NCBI GenBank assembly: GCA_903872345.1
Contig: CAIQKM010000065.1
Location: 1-64,000 of the forward strand
Reading direction: 5' to 3'
Source of the DNA: an uncultured Verrucomicrobia subdivision 3 bacterium
GTDB lineage: Bacteria; Verrucomicrobiota; Verrucomicrobiia; Limisphaerales; UBA11358
Length of the DNA stretch: 64,000 bases
Made by a program: the position numbers and the translations under genes. Numbering within the stretch: the first letter of the stretch is position 1; the number at the start of each line of letters is the position of its first letter. Below the pieces are notes generated by a model. It saw nothing but the letters and a program-made list of their open reading frames with translations. It searched no databases and had not been told where the DNA came from. Shown in pieces: positions 1 to 8,305 of the stretch.

Positions 1-137
1 CGAAGGTCATCCTTGGGGATGAGTGCGAAAAGCCGCTCCCCCTCGCAAGAGACCCACTGACTGGAAAGCCGGATGCGGGAGATCCGCCCGTCCGGTTTGG
101 AGGGAGGGGTGGCGCACTGCGCCATCCCTACCCCTAT
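1..137 (+). mobile_element. 3' end of a group II intron (domains V and VI), cut by window edge
   Basis: The stretch at about 69-100 folds as a group II intron domain V: a GCCGGATGCGG arm, a short GAGA-type loop, and a CCGCCCGTCCGG arm. It is followed by a domain VI-like hairpin at about 102-137, whose GGTGGCGCA and TGCGCCATCC arms pair and are followed by an unpaired A near the 3' end. The predicted intron end is the CCCCTAT at 131-137. A stop codon at 20-22 may close the intron-encoded reverse transcriptase, whose body would lie to the left of the window. The identification rests on the conserved domain V/VI shape; the exact 3' splice site is inferred. Confidence 0.72.
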
Positions 138-261
138 CGAGAGGCAGTGGCAAGAAGCACCCTGTCAGCCGGGGTGTAAGAGACACATGTCCGTCTCCTT
201 TGGGTTATTTCGCCGCCAATGCCCGGCCAAGTTCACATAGGCCAAAGCGTTTTGGCGACAT

Positions 262-298
262 CCGTGCAAATCTGGAGTCTGACTCCAGATTTGCACGG
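262..298. terminator. perfect 18-bp palindrome, likely terminator or repeat
   Basis: Arms 262-279 and 281-298 are perfect reverse complements around a single base (280). The right arm is followed by GCGTCTTTTAA, so transcription from the left (intron side) could end here. It may instead be one half of a palindromic repeat or insertion target, as class C group II introns tend to insert next to terminator stems. Confidence 0.5.
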
Positions 299-514
299 CG
301 TCTTTTAACCCCCCCCTCGTTTTCTAGGGATTTCGAAGAGAGGAGCTTGGCTGGCAGCCACAGCCATGCAGATTAAAGCATATATATCCACCACCACCAG
401 CACTCTGCCGGGGATTGCCTTACTACGCCGGCATCCTGATCTGGAAATAACGGGGATCATGCCACCCGCTGCGAGTTGGGAAGACTCGCGCGCCGCGCGG
501 GCACCCTCCATTTT

Positions 515-590
515 GTAGGAGACGAGGTAACGAGACTCTAACCAAAAAACGAGGGGCAGAATATATGAGTCTCCTAACGTCGTCTCCTAC
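515..590. repeat. 24-bp imperfect inverted repeat, MITE-like
   Basis: Arms 515-538 and 567-590 are inverted copies that match at 21 of 24 positions; both outer ends read GTAGGAGACGA inward. The 28-bp spacer is AT-richer than the flanks. The element lies between the intron remnant and the 3' end of the AsmA-like gene. No open frame is inside it. The rest of 138-622 shows no gene that I can support. Confidence 0.6.
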
Positions 591-622
591 GAGTTTAAAC
601 GGGAACCGTCACCCGCTTGCGT

Positions 623-1309
623 TTACTTAGTTGGCGCGGGCGCCACCAAGGAGCCGAAGAAATCGCCGCTGCGCAGGGCCAGCAAAACCGCCAGGCCGGA
701 AAGGTCCGCCATGGATTTGACATGGCGCACGGGAAAGTTATCAATGCCGATTTTTTGCTCGCGGTTGTTCCGTGGGTTTTTCAGGTCAATGTACTTGGCC
801 TTGCCCACGGAGACATTGAGCACGTCAATTTGCTCGAACGCAAGCCCGGTCCGTTTTTTGAATTCCGCCAGGGAAGCATTGGCGTCGGCCGGTTTGGCTA
901 CGGCCGGCAAGCCGAGGCCCAGGGAAAAGATATTCGTCTGGCCAGCCTCGTTTTTCACTATGTCGAGTTCGCCCAGATTGAAACGGAGCAGGGTCAGATG
1001 AAGCTGTCGCCGCGCGAGGGCTTCACGGTCGTATTCCACATGAATTTCCGGAATGTTCAGGAACGGTGCGCCGCCAAACTCGGGGGAGTTGTAAATCTTC
1101 AGGTCTTTGATCGTCACCACCGGTTCGGTGAGACCCAGATGGAAGCTGCCAATCTCGACATCCATGCCGGTCTGGGCGCGGATGTTGTGCTGTGCGATCA
1201 GGCGCAGAGCGGGATCCAGCAACAAGACGAAGGCCACCACCAGGACCACCAATGCGATGACTCCCAGCAAAAACAGCCGGAACATCCACTTGAAAACAAA
1301 TTTAATCAT
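623..1309 (-). CDS. AsmA-like N-terminal membrane-anchored protein
   Basis: This 228-residue protein begins with a short basic segment and one strong membrane helix (residues about 8-33, LFLLGVIALVVLVVAFVLLL). It continues with a segment of the AsmA/DUF748 type: LRLIAQHNIRAQTGMDVEIG followed by alternating beta strands such as VTIKDLKIYN and IPEIHVEYD. AsmA-superfamily proteins are inner-membrane-anchored periplasmic proteins linked to lipid transport between membranes. This one is far shorter than full AsmA or TamB, which is usual for the single-domain forms. It sits downstream of the cysteine-motif gene on the same strand with a 48-bp gap. The specific substrate is unknown; the family assignment is by sequence pattern only. 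Confidence 0.65.
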   Translation of the reverse strand: MIKFVFKWMFRLFLLGVIALVVLVVAFVLLLDPALRLIAQHNIRAQTGMDVEIGSFHLGLTEPVVTIKDLKIYNSPEFGGAPFLNIPEIHVEYDREALARRQLHLTLLRFNLGELDIVKNEAGQTNIFSLGLGLPAVAKPADANASLAEFKKRTGLAFEQIDVLNVSVGKAKYIDLKNPRNNREQKIGIDNFPVRHVKSMADLSGLAVLLALRSGDFFGSLVAPAPTK

Positions 1310-1357
1310 GTCTTCGTTTGACTTATACGATGGATCAGCCGCCGCCTCAATGGCAAA

Positions 1358-1966
1358 TCAAAGCGGCACTTCCTCGGGGCGGACTTCCAGGCATTCGTCC
1401 TGATCCTCCCAAACCACCGCCGGGTAGAAATCCAATAATTTTGGCGCCAACTCACGTCCCGCGCACGCCAGCAGTCGTTCGGCCTGTTGCGCGGCGTTTT
1501 CGTAGGCGTTGTCATAATTGCCCACGCGTCGGCGTTGACGGTCATCCCAATGGGCCACGGCGTGAACGGGCTCGTACTGTTGCGCCCAAGCTTCCAAGAC
1601 CGGCCGGACCTCGGCGGATATTTCCTCAAACGGCACCAATATGGCATTGCAATGCTGGCAGATCAGCCCTTCCACCCGTACATCGCGCGTGAGCAATGGC
1701 AGAAAGGGGGAGCCGCAACAGGATGCAGTGGTGAAAGCCGCCGGCGGTGTCGCCAGCCGCTGATTCCAAATCTGCCGGTCATTGGCCACTTGTGCCGCCA
1801 GTCGATAGGAAAAGACCAGCGGATGGGACAACCGCCAGACTTTGCCCTCCAACTGACCCAGCGTCTGGGCGAGCCACCGCGCCAGCGTCTGGTCATCCCA
1901 CGCTTGAAACACGGTGCCATACTCCTTCAGGAGGTTATTGATCGGTGATTCGGATTCAAATGGCAT
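1358..1966 (-). CDS. conserved hypothetical protein with a four-cysteine motif
   Basis: I do not recognise this 202-residue protein. It has a helical N-terminal half (residues 1-75) and a possible metal-binding knuckle made of SCCGS (Cys83, Cys84) and CQHC (Cys103, Cys106). An acidic, aromatic-rich C-terminus follows (FYPAVVWEDQDECLE). There is no signal peptide or membrane segment, so it is probably cytoplasmic. It is co-oriented with the AsmA-like gene and separated from mnmG by a 374-bp spacer that holds a palindromic repeat, so it is probably not in the mnmG operon. A zinc-binding role is inferred from cysteine spacing alone. Confidence 0.55.
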   Translation of the reverse strand: MPFESESPINNLLKEYGTVFQAWDDQTLARWLAQTLGQLEGKVWRLSHPLVFSYRLAAQVANDRQIWNQRLATPPAAFTTASCCGSPFLPLLTRDVRVEGLICQHCNAILVPFEEISAEVRPVLEAWAQQYEPVHAVAHWDDRQRRRVGNYDNAYENAAQQAERLLACAGRELAPKLLDFYPAVVWEDQDECLEVRPEEVPL

Positions 1967-2179
1967 TTGCCAGCATCATGATGCGAGAACGGGGTTTTGT
2001 CGAGCGGTGTTGAAATTCTCGATTTGAGTGAGTGGAAGGTGAGGCCTAACTGGGGGTAATTTATCTGGAAAACCCGCTGGTTAATCTATGTGCATCTTAC
2101 TGAAAAAATCATAAATATAACAAAAACAGATATTTGCGATTTTTACTATTCCCCGGTGATAATCAGTAAGTACAAGATA

Positions 2180-2265
2180 GTAGGCGCGTCACTCCTTGCG
2201 CCGGCGTAGCGAATCCGTATGCGTTCGTTGGCAGTCGGTCGCGCGCACAGAGTGACGCGCCCTAC
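2180..2265. repeat. palindromic intergenic repeat with about 22-bp arms
   Basis: The left arm (2180-2201, GTAGGCGCGTCACTCCTTGC...) and right arm (2243-2265) are near-perfect inverted copies with one inserted base. The loop holds a GCGTAGCGAATCCGTATGCG-type segment. The element lies in the spacer 1967-2340, which otherwise carries no gene that I can support. Its form (two GTAGG(G)CGCGTCACTC ends pointing outward) suggests a MITE or REP-type unit present elsewhere in the genome. Confidence 0.6.
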
Positions 2266-2340
2266 CGAGCATAAACCCATTCCAACGTCCATTACCAAGA
2301 TTGGGTATGAAAGGGACAAAGTTGGTTTCAACCTTCTCCC

Positions 2341-4302
2341 TCACCCCCCTGTCTCTTCCTCTTCTTTCTCAACCACACAGGTCTCACATCCACCCGTTTC
2401 CAGCAACTCAACCTTGCTGGCGGAACGTTTTAACCATACCAGCAAAATACTGATGTCCGCCGGGGATACGCCGGAGATGCGCGTGGCCTGGCCGATGGTC
2501 GCCGGGCGAATTTTGGCCAGCTTCTGGCGCGCTTCCAAACGCAGGCTGGGTACGGTGGCATAATCAAATGCTGGCGGAATATTTTTATCCTCCAGCGTCT
2601 TCAATTTGGCCACCTCAGTTTCTTGTCGCTCTACATACCCGGCATACTTGATGGCGATTTCCACCTGCTGGACAACTTCCACCGACAGATTTTCGATCCG
2701 ATTCGGCATGGTTTGATAATTCATCTCCGGACGCGACAGAATTTTGGCCAGCGAATCGCGTACATGAAACGTTTTATGCAAACGGGCGAGCTCGTCGTTA
2801 ATCGCCTGCCGTTTGGCTGCGAACTGGTCGAAATTCCGTTTCGGCAGCAAGCCTACGTCCCAACCCATTTGGCTAAGGCGGAGATCGGCATTGTCTTGGC
2901 GCAGTAGCAACCGATACTCCGCCCGGGAAGTGAACATCCGGTAAGGCTCGGAAGTTCCTTTCGTGACCAAGTCATCAATCAACACCCCGATATAAGCCTG
3001 GTCGCGACGCAGGATCAGTTGTTCCTGTTGCTTCGCCTTCCGCGCGGCATTGATCCCGGCAATGATGCCTTGCGCTCCGGCCTCTTCGTACCCCGAGGTG
3101 CCATTGATTTGGCCGGCAAGAAACAGATTGGCGCAAACCTTCGTCTCCAGGGTTGGGTACAGTTGAGTTGGAAAAGCGAAGTCGTATTCGACCGCATACG
3201 CCGGCCGGAGAATCTCCGCCTGCTCACAACCGATGATACTGCGGATCAAATCCACCTGCACTTCAAACGGCAAGCTGGTGGAGCAACCATTCACATAGAA
3301 CTCATCGGTTCCAATCCCTTCCGGCTCCAAAAAAATCTGATGCCGCTCCTTGTCCGCGAATTTGACGAACTTGTCCTCGATGGACGGACAATACCGCGGC
3401 CCGATGCCCTCGATCTGGCCCGAGTACATGGGCGACTTGTGCAGGTTCTCCCGGATGATTTTGGCCGTCAGGTCGGTTGTGAAAGTGATGTAGCAGGGCA
3501 ACTGACCGTTAATGCGGTCCAAAATGGAGCCTGGCGGGTACTTGCCGTCGGACTGACTGGGGATGGGTGACGGGATGTGTTTTTGTTCCACGTGGAACAA
3601 ATCATCCTTCCAAAAGGTGAAATAAGACACCGGTTCGTCACCGGGTTGAATTTCGGTCTTGGAAAAATTCAGTGACTTCCGCAGCAGGCGTGGCGGGGTG
3701 CCGGTTTTAAGTCGGCCCAGTTCCAGTCCCAACTCTTTCAAGGAGGCGGAAAGATTCATCGCCGCCGCATCGCCGGCGCGACCACCGGATTGCTGGTTCG
3801 CCCCAATGTGCATCAGCCCGCGCAGGAATGTCCCGGTGGTGATGACAATGGAAGTTCCCAAATATTGAACCTCCAACGTGGTCTCCACGCCGAAGGCGAT
3901 GCCATCCTTATGCAGTATTTTGGCGGACTGGCCTTGTTTGACGTCCAAGTTGGGTTCGGATTCACAAACCCATTTCAGTCGGAATTGGTAGGCCTTCTTG
4001 TCGCACTGGGCGCGGGGGGCCCAAACCGCCGGGCCTTTCTTCGTGTTCAGCATCCGGAACTGGAGCCCCGTCATGTCCGTGGCTTTGCCCATTTCTCCGC
4101 CAAGAGCGTCAATTTCCCGTGCGAGGTGGCCCTTGGCCAGACCGCCGATGGCGGGATTGCAGGACATCTGGCCGATGGAATCGGCATTGATAGTAAGAAG
4201 CAGCGTCTGACAACCCATACGGGCTGCCGCCAACGCCGCTTCCACACCTGCATGACCGGCACCAACGACGATGACGTCGTAGCGTTTCGGATAAACGAAC
4301 AT
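2341..4302 (-). CDS. mnmG: tRNA uridine-5-carboxymethylaminomethyl(34) synthesis protein MnmG (GidA)
   Basis: MnmG is the FAD-dependent partner of MnmE. Together they install the cmnm5 group at wobble uridine 34 of several tRNAs in the cytoplasm. The 653-residue protein has the usual family length. It starts with the FAD Rossmann motif VVGAGHAGVEAALAAARMG (residues about 11-29). It also shows CNPAIGGLAKGH (about 48-59), the FASTRAEYRLLLR-like block (here FTSRAEYRLLLRQDNADLRL), and the C-terminal helical domain with VRDSLAKILSRPEMNYQ and RISGVSPADISILLVWLK. The extreme C-terminus (CETCVVEKEEEETGG) is extended and acidic. pgi lies 8 bp upstream on the same strand, so the two are probably co-transcribed. 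Confidence 0.95.
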   Translation of the reverse strand: MFVYPKRYDVIVVGAGHAGVEAALAAARMGCQTLLLTINADSIGQMSCNPAIGGLAKGHLAREIDALGGEMGKATDMTGLQFRMLNTKKGPAVWAPRAQCDKKAYQFRLKWVCESEPNLDVKQGQSAKILHKDGIAFGVETTLEVQYLGTSIVITTGTFLRGLMHIGANQQSGGRAGDAAAMNLSASLKELGLELGRLKTGTPPRLLRKSLNFSKTEIQPGDEPVSYFTFWKDDLFHVEQKHIPSPIPSQSDGKYPPGSILDRINGQLPCYITFTTDLTAKIIRENLHKSPMYSGQIEGIGPRYCPSIEDKFVKFADKERHQIFLEPEGIGTDEFYVNGCSTSLPFEVQVDLIRSIIGCEQAEILRPAYAVEYDFAFPTQLYPTLETKVCANLFLAGQINGTSGYEEAGAQGIIAGINAARKAKQQEQLILRRDQAYIGVLIDDLVTKGTSEPYRMFTSRAEYRLLLRQDNADLRLSQMGWDVGLLPKRNFDQFAAKRQAINDELARLHKTFHVRDSLAKILSRPEMNYQTMPNRIENLSVEVVQQVEIAIKYAGYVERQETEVAKLKTLEDKNIPPAFDYATVPSLRLEARQKLAKIRPATIGQATRISGVSPADISILLVWLKRSASKVELLETGGCETCVVEKEEEETGG

Positions 4303-4310
4303 TCCGCAGA

Positions 4311-5906
4311 CTATACCAGTTTGAACTGCGCTTCAAACGGGTTCTGTCCCTCGATCTTGGAAATGTGATGAACCGGATTGGCCGCCAAATGATTGACCAC
4401 TTTGAAAACGGTTTCGATCTCCGCATCACGGCTGATGGCCTTGGCCAAGTCGGGGACGGTGAATGACTGTCCTGCCTTCGATTTCAGGAAGGCGATAATC
4501 AGCCGCTGCACTTCTATCACCGTGCCAGCCGCCTTCTTGCCGGCTTCGACCCCGGGCTGGTGATAGGCATTGATATTGACCAAGCTGGCGTAAAGACCAA
4601 CCGCGCGTTCAAACAACGCGATTAACAAACCAACCACAAAGGGGCTGACTTCCTTGACCGTGAGCGTAATGGATTCGCGATTGTTTTCGGCCAGGGCCGA
4701 ACGAGTTCCGAGGAAGAATCCTTCGAGAAAATCACCCGAGGTCACGTCCGGCTCGGTGATGACCGGTTGGCCGTTTTGATCTTTCAACACTTCAATGAAC
4801 GTCGCGAAGAAATTATTAACGCCATCCCTAAGCTGTTGTATATAAGAATGTTGATCGGTTGCACCCTTATTGCCGAACACACAAATGCCTTGGTTGACCA
4901 CTTTGCCATCCAAATCCAATTCTTTGCCCAAAGATTCCATGACCAACTGCTGAAGATACTTGGAGAACAGCTCCAAACGGTCTTTGTAAGGCAAAACTAC
5001 CATGTTTTGGGTTCCTTTACCGTTACCGGAAGCGAACCAAGCCAAAGCCAGCAGGGCGGCTGGGTTTTCCTTGGTGGATTTGGAACGAGTGGCAATATCA
5101 ATGGCCTTCGCGCCCGCCAAAATGTCGTCAATATCAATGCCTTGCAATGCCGCCGGGAGCAGCCCGACGCCGGAGAGCTCGCTCGTGCGACCACCGACCC
5201 AGTCCCACATCGGGAACCGTTCGATCCAGTGGTTGGCCAGCGTGTATTTGTCCAGTTCGCTGCCAAACATGGTCACGGCCACCGCATGTTGGCCAAAATT
5301 CAGGCCAGCCTTTTCATAAGCCGCTTGGGCTACGAGCATTCCGTTGCGGGTTTCCTTGGTGCCGCCGGATTTGGAAATGACAATGGTCAACGTTCGGCCC
5401 AGATTGGTGCCAATCGCCGCCAGCACACGTTCCATGCCGTCGGGATCGGTATTATCAAAGAAATAGGGTTTTAGCTTATCCTGCCCGGGATTGCCCAAGG
5501 CTTGGGCGACGAATTGAGGTCCCAGGGCCGAACCGCCGATGCCCACGAGCAGAAAGTTCTCAAAATTACCGGCCGATCCGGCAATGGCGCCGGAATGAAC
5601 CTTGGCGGCAAACTCCTTGATTTTCACCAGGGTTTGCTCGATTTCCGTGCGAATTTCCGGTGTTGGTGCCAGCGCGGGATTGCGGAGCCAGTAGTGGCCC
5701 ACCATGCGCTTCTCATCGGGATTGGCAATGGCCCCGGCTTCCAACGCGAGCATGTCCGCGAACGCCTTCTGGATTTTCGGCTCCAAGGCGGCGAAGAACG
5801 CGTCATCCACATTCATCCGGCTCAGATCCACCGCGAGCCCGACCGCCGGGAATTCGGTGTAATATTTCTGAAAGCGTTCCCACCATTGCAATTTTGTATA
5901 ATTCAT
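4311..5906 (-). CDS. pgi: glucose-6-phosphate isomerase
   Basis: This enzyme interconverts glucose 6-phosphate and fructose 6-phosphate in glycolysis and gluconeogenesis. The 531-residue protein carries the SIS-fold phosphate-binding stretches [19 protein letters not shown] and [16 protein letters not shown]. It also has the [23 protein letters not shown] block and, near the C-terminus, the family-typical [18 protein letters not shown] segment that supplies the active-site His and Lys. The C-terminal 70 residues form a winged-helix-like tail ([19 protein letters not shown]...[21 protein letters not shown]) that is extra to the compact core. The start at [12 protein letters not shown] is the only good start in frame. 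It precedes mnmG by 8 bp. Confidence 0.94.
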   Translation of the reverse strand: MNYTKLQWWERFQKYYTEFPAVGLAVDLSRMNVDDAFFAALEPKIQKAFADMLALEAGAIANPDEKRMVGHYWLRNPALAPTPEIRTEIEQTLVKIKEFAAKVHSGAIAGSAGNFENFLLVGIGGSALGPQFVAQALGNPGQDKLKPYFFDNTDPDGMERVLAAIGTNLGRTLTIVISKSGGTKETRNGMLVAQAAYEKAGLNFGQHAVAVTMFGSELDKYTLANHWIERFPMWDWVGGRTSELSGVGLLPAALQGIDIDDILAGAKAIDIATRSKSTKENPAALLALAWFASGNGKGTQNMVVLPYKDRLELFSKYLQQLVMESLGKELDLDGKVVNQGICVFGNKGATDQHSYIQQLRDGVNNFFATFIEVLKDQNGQPVITEPDVTSGDFLEGFFLGTRSALAENNRESITLTVKEVSPFVVGLLIALFERAVGLYASLVNINAYHQPGVEAGKKAAGTVIEVQRLIIAFLKSKAGQSFTVPDLAKAISRDAEIETVFKVVNHLAANPVHHISKIEGQNPFEAQFKLV

Positions 5907-5990
5907 AAAATCTCCGGGAGCGATTGAATGATTTTACGTCCATCCCTGGCAAGCAAATTCGCCCCGCCCCCGGCGGAAAATTTGGCAATG

Positions 5991-6020
5991 TTGCCGCAAA
6001 GAACGCAGAGAACACACAGT
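5991..6020. repeat. degenerate CCGCAAAGAACGCAGAGAACACA repeat copy
   Basis: The stretch CCGCAAAGAACGCAGAGAA followed by CACACAG is one copy of a degenerate family in which AAC/GAAC-GCA(G) units recur about every 10-12 bases. Related copies lie at 6188-6308, 10043-10074, 50004-50095 and 51667-51698, always outside genes. Confidence 0.45.
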
Positions 6021-6047
6021 TTGACCCGATGCCCCCGAATCGGAAGC

Positions 6048-6163
6048 GTAGCGCAGCCGTCCCCGGCTGCGAGTTCAAGCACCGTCTCGGTGCGTGTCCC
6101 CTGCTTGACAGCCGCTGGCGGCGAGACGCCGCCAGAACTCGCAGGCGCGGACGCCCGCGCTAC
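6048..6163. repeat. palindromic repeat with 29-bp arms and internal hairpins
   Basis: Arms 6048-6076 and 6135-6163 start and end with GTAGCGC and are inverted copies matching at about 25 of 29 positions. Each arm also folds on itself (GCAGCCG/CGGCTGC in the left arm). The loop holds a further GGCGGCGAGACGCCGCC palindrome at about 6117-6133. It lies in the 763-bp spacer between pgi and the accessory operon. Confidence 0.6.
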
Positions 6164-6187
6164 ACCAGCCATGCCTTTTCAGCTAAA

Positions 6188-6308
6188 AACCGCAGATGAA
6201 CGCAGATAGCGAATCCCAAATCAACGGTTGGAAAAGTTCGGATGCTCACCTTTACAGTGACAAGCTCCTGCGGCGGGAATCCTTGTACATCTGCGTCTAT
6301 CTGCGGTT
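6188..6308. repeat. inverted AACCGCAGAT(G/A)-ACGCAGAT repeat
   Basis: The left arm 6188-6208 reads AACCGCAGATGAACGCAGAT. The right arm 6289-6308, read on the minus strand, gives AACCGCAGATAGACGCAGAT. They differ at two positions. About 80 bp separates the arms. Downstream of it (6320-6560) the DNA becomes AT-rich and shows no supported gene; a short minus-strand frame at 6341-6604 has no recognisable features. Confidence 0.5.
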
Positions 6309-6573
6309 GAATTTCCGTTTTAAGGTTCAATCAGAAGGTGTCAGGACCGAGTCCCGGTGATGAGGATTAAAAAATTTTGAAAAATTGGTGTTGGAAAATT
6401 AGTTGCAAGTTTTTTGGGGAAGAGTATAACCACATTTACATTTGCGAATATTTTGTTCTGTAATGGATTAACCATGGCGCGGTGCCTGCGGCGGCGCAAA
6501 GCGACGATGACGTCGGCAGGATCGCTGGCGATTAAAGATGACACTCCAGACCGATTTTGCCAATAATACTGTC

Positions 6574-6614
6574 TTGGATCGTACTCACAAACGAATAATA
6601 GCAATTACAATTGC
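6574..6614 (+). promoter_or_regulatory. candidate promoter with operator-like palindrome
   Basis: TTGGAT at 6574-6579 and TAATAG at 6596-6601 form a sigma-70-like -35/-10 pair with a 16-bp spacer. The palindrome GCAATTACAATTGC (6601-6614) begins at the -10 end and covers the expected transcription start, about 55-70 bases before the first start codon of the accessory operon. This is a prediction by eye only. Confidence 0.3.
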
Positions 6615-6669
6615 CCCCTTATGAAAATCACGAACACGCACCCGACGCTGAACGAACAAAAATCGTAAA

Positions 6670-7455
6670 ATGTCTGCCGGTCACGCCATACGACCAGTCA
6701 CCGCTGTCCAGGATTTGATCATTCCGGATGTTGTGCTCGTTACAAATGGCGGTCCGATGTCGCGTCCGTTAAACATCATTTACAGCACCAACCCGGAATT
6801 GGCATTTGACGCTTCTGGTGCCAAATATTGCATCAAGGGATCGGATGATGCTGGCATTGTGCTGGCGGAGCTTTTGGGCCATATTCTGGCAGGTTTTTTG
6901 CATATACCAGTGCCGGACTTTGCCGTCGGTCACTTTAGCGACATTGGTTCGCCAGTGTTTGCATCTGCTTTCGTCGAGAATGCAGCGCGGGATGTTGAGC
7001 CCTGGCTCAAACGCGGCAAGGTGAGCAAATGTGACACATTGGCAAGGTTGATTGCCTTGGATGTCTGGATTGCGAATAATGACCGGAACATCGGCAATTT
7101 GCTTGGACGACCTGTAGCGGCGACGGATAATGGAAGTATAGAGTTGATTGCAATTGATTTTGAGAAAGCAGCCACCGTTCGTAAGGCCGCACCAACAATT
7201 GAAATAACCACCATGCCGCCAAAGTCGTTCTGGCCACGCGGTACGCTCGGCACGCTTTGCAAAAATCAGGCGAAAATTGCCGATGCTGGCATTCCTGATT
7301 TTAGAAAAATCACGGACGGACAAATTGACAGTGCAGTATCCGCCTGTTTTGCGGCTGTTCGCTTGGAAAATGCCGCATGGGGCGACACAATTGCATCGGT
7401 GTTGAAAAAACGTCGGGATAAAATAGAATTGATTGTCAAAGCCGAATGGAACTAA
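6670..7455 (+). CDS. HipA-like kinase domain protein (HipA_2 type)
   Basis: This 261-residue protein resembles the stand-alone HipA-like kinase family that is often found next to DUF3037 proteins. Visible kinase elements are YCIKG (Lys56, ATP-binding lysine), the helix with LAELLGHILA (Glu67), the catalytic-loop equivalent IANNDRNIGNLL (Asp138, Asn140, Asn143), and AIDFEKA (Asp163, metal-binding). It lacks the large N-terminal extension of full HipA toxins. It is the first gene of a five-gene operon and overlaps the next gene by 10 bases, a sign of coupled translation. An AT-rich upstream region and the company of sporadically distributed genes suggest horizontal transfer. Whether it phosphorylates a protein such as a tRNA synthetase is unknown. 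Confidence 0.75.
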   Translation: MSAGHAIRPVTAVQDLIIPDVVLVTNGGPMSRPLNIIYSTNPELAFDASGAKYCIKGSDDAGIVLAELLGHILAGFLHIPVPDFAVGHFSDIGSPVFASAFVENAARDVEPWLKRGKVSKCDTLARLIALDVWIANNDRNIGNLLGRPVAATDNGSIELIAIDFEKAATVRKAAPTIEITTMPPKSFWPRGTLGTLCKNQAKIADAGIPDFRKITDGQIDSAVSACFAAVRLENAAWGDTIASVLKKRRDKIELIVKAEWN

Positions 7456-8297
7456 AGCCACATTTTCGAGTCGTTCGATTCTCGCCGGTTCCTGAAATTC
7501 AAGAGCCGGTCAATGTGGCGTTGTTGTTCGTTGCCGACCATGCACGGCTGGTCAGCGATTTTGAATTTCAAAAATTAGGCTGCATCGCGCCAAATTACGA
7601 CAAGGCCATGTTGCGTTTCTGGCTTGAAGATATAGCCGAGGACTTGGCGAACATAAAACCCCAGGACGCATTTGCCCACATTGCCTCGCGTTCGCCACAA
7701 ATTCAAGTGGGCGATACGCACTGGTTGACACAGCAGTTATCTCCGGCGTTTGAATCGCGCTTGGTTGATATATATTTGCACCGGGATCCCCGGCGGAGTA
7801 AGCACGCCGACAATCACATTCATTACGTTGATACACTGATTGACGACGCGATCAAGAATCCCGCTTTCGATGCAACAGGGATGTTGAGACGCATCAAACC
7901 AGATAAATTTCTTTCCGATACCAGCTTGAAATTGCTTGGCTCGGTTGGAAATATTCATTTTTCACGGGTGAAGAATGGCACGAATAAAATCGTAATTATG
8001 GACGGACTCAATTTGAGCGTCGCCAGCAAAGCACAGTTGAGTTCGCGCGCCGCGACCGTTGGCACCGGTTTTTACATATTTGGCAACAGCCGCGCCCGGC
8101 TTGAGCAGATTGAACAGAAAAAAATCGTCAGGGCCGCATTTCTTTTCAACCGACCCCAAACCGGCGATCCTGAAATTTCTTACTTGGCGGACGTAATACG
8201 CCGGGATTCAGATTTGCTGGTGGAGCCTGAAACCGGCAAAAATGTTGCGGAAATTCAGCGTGAGTTGCAGACCAGTTCAGCCAATCTTTTGCCCTAA
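7446..8297 (+). CDS. DUF3037-type protein
   Basis: The N-terminus HFRVVRFSPVPEIQEPVNVA followed by LLFVADHARLVSDFEFQKL matches the pattern I know for DUF3037 proteins, which start with a 'VVRFVPDP...E.VNVGVLL' segment. Such proteins are often encoded beside HipA-like kinases, as here. This copy is 283 residues, longer than the minimal domain, with a C-terminal half (about 120-283) that I do not recognise. It has no signal peptide or membrane segment. It overlaps the kinase gene by 10 bases and the next gene follows after 8 bases. It may be a partner or antitoxin-like regulator of the kinase; this is an inference from pairing. Confidence 0.65.
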   Translation: MELKPHFRVVRFSPVPEIQEPVNVALLFVADHARLVSDFEFQKLGCIAPNYDKAMLRFWLEDIAEDLANIKPQDAFAHIASRSPQIQVGDTHWLTQQLSPAFESRLVDIYLHRDPRRSKHADNHIHYVDTLIDDAIKNPAFDATGMLRRIKPDKFLSDTSLKLLGSVGNIHFSRVKNGTNKIVIMDGLNLSVASKAQLSSRAATVGTGFYIFGNSRARLEQIEQKKIVRAAFLFNRPQTGDPEISYLADVIRRDSDLLVEPETGKNVAEIQRELQTSSANLLP

Positions 8298-8305
8298 AAA
8301 AACAC

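Noticed and set aside
5991-6308. Possible CRISPR array from the recurring short units
   Set aside because: Units are degenerate, 10-12 bases apart, and without unique spacers of constant length; no cas genes are present.
6341-6604. Minus-strand 87-codon frame in the AT-rich spacer
   Set aside because: No ribosome site, no recognisable domain, and it overlaps the candidate promoter of the accessory operon.
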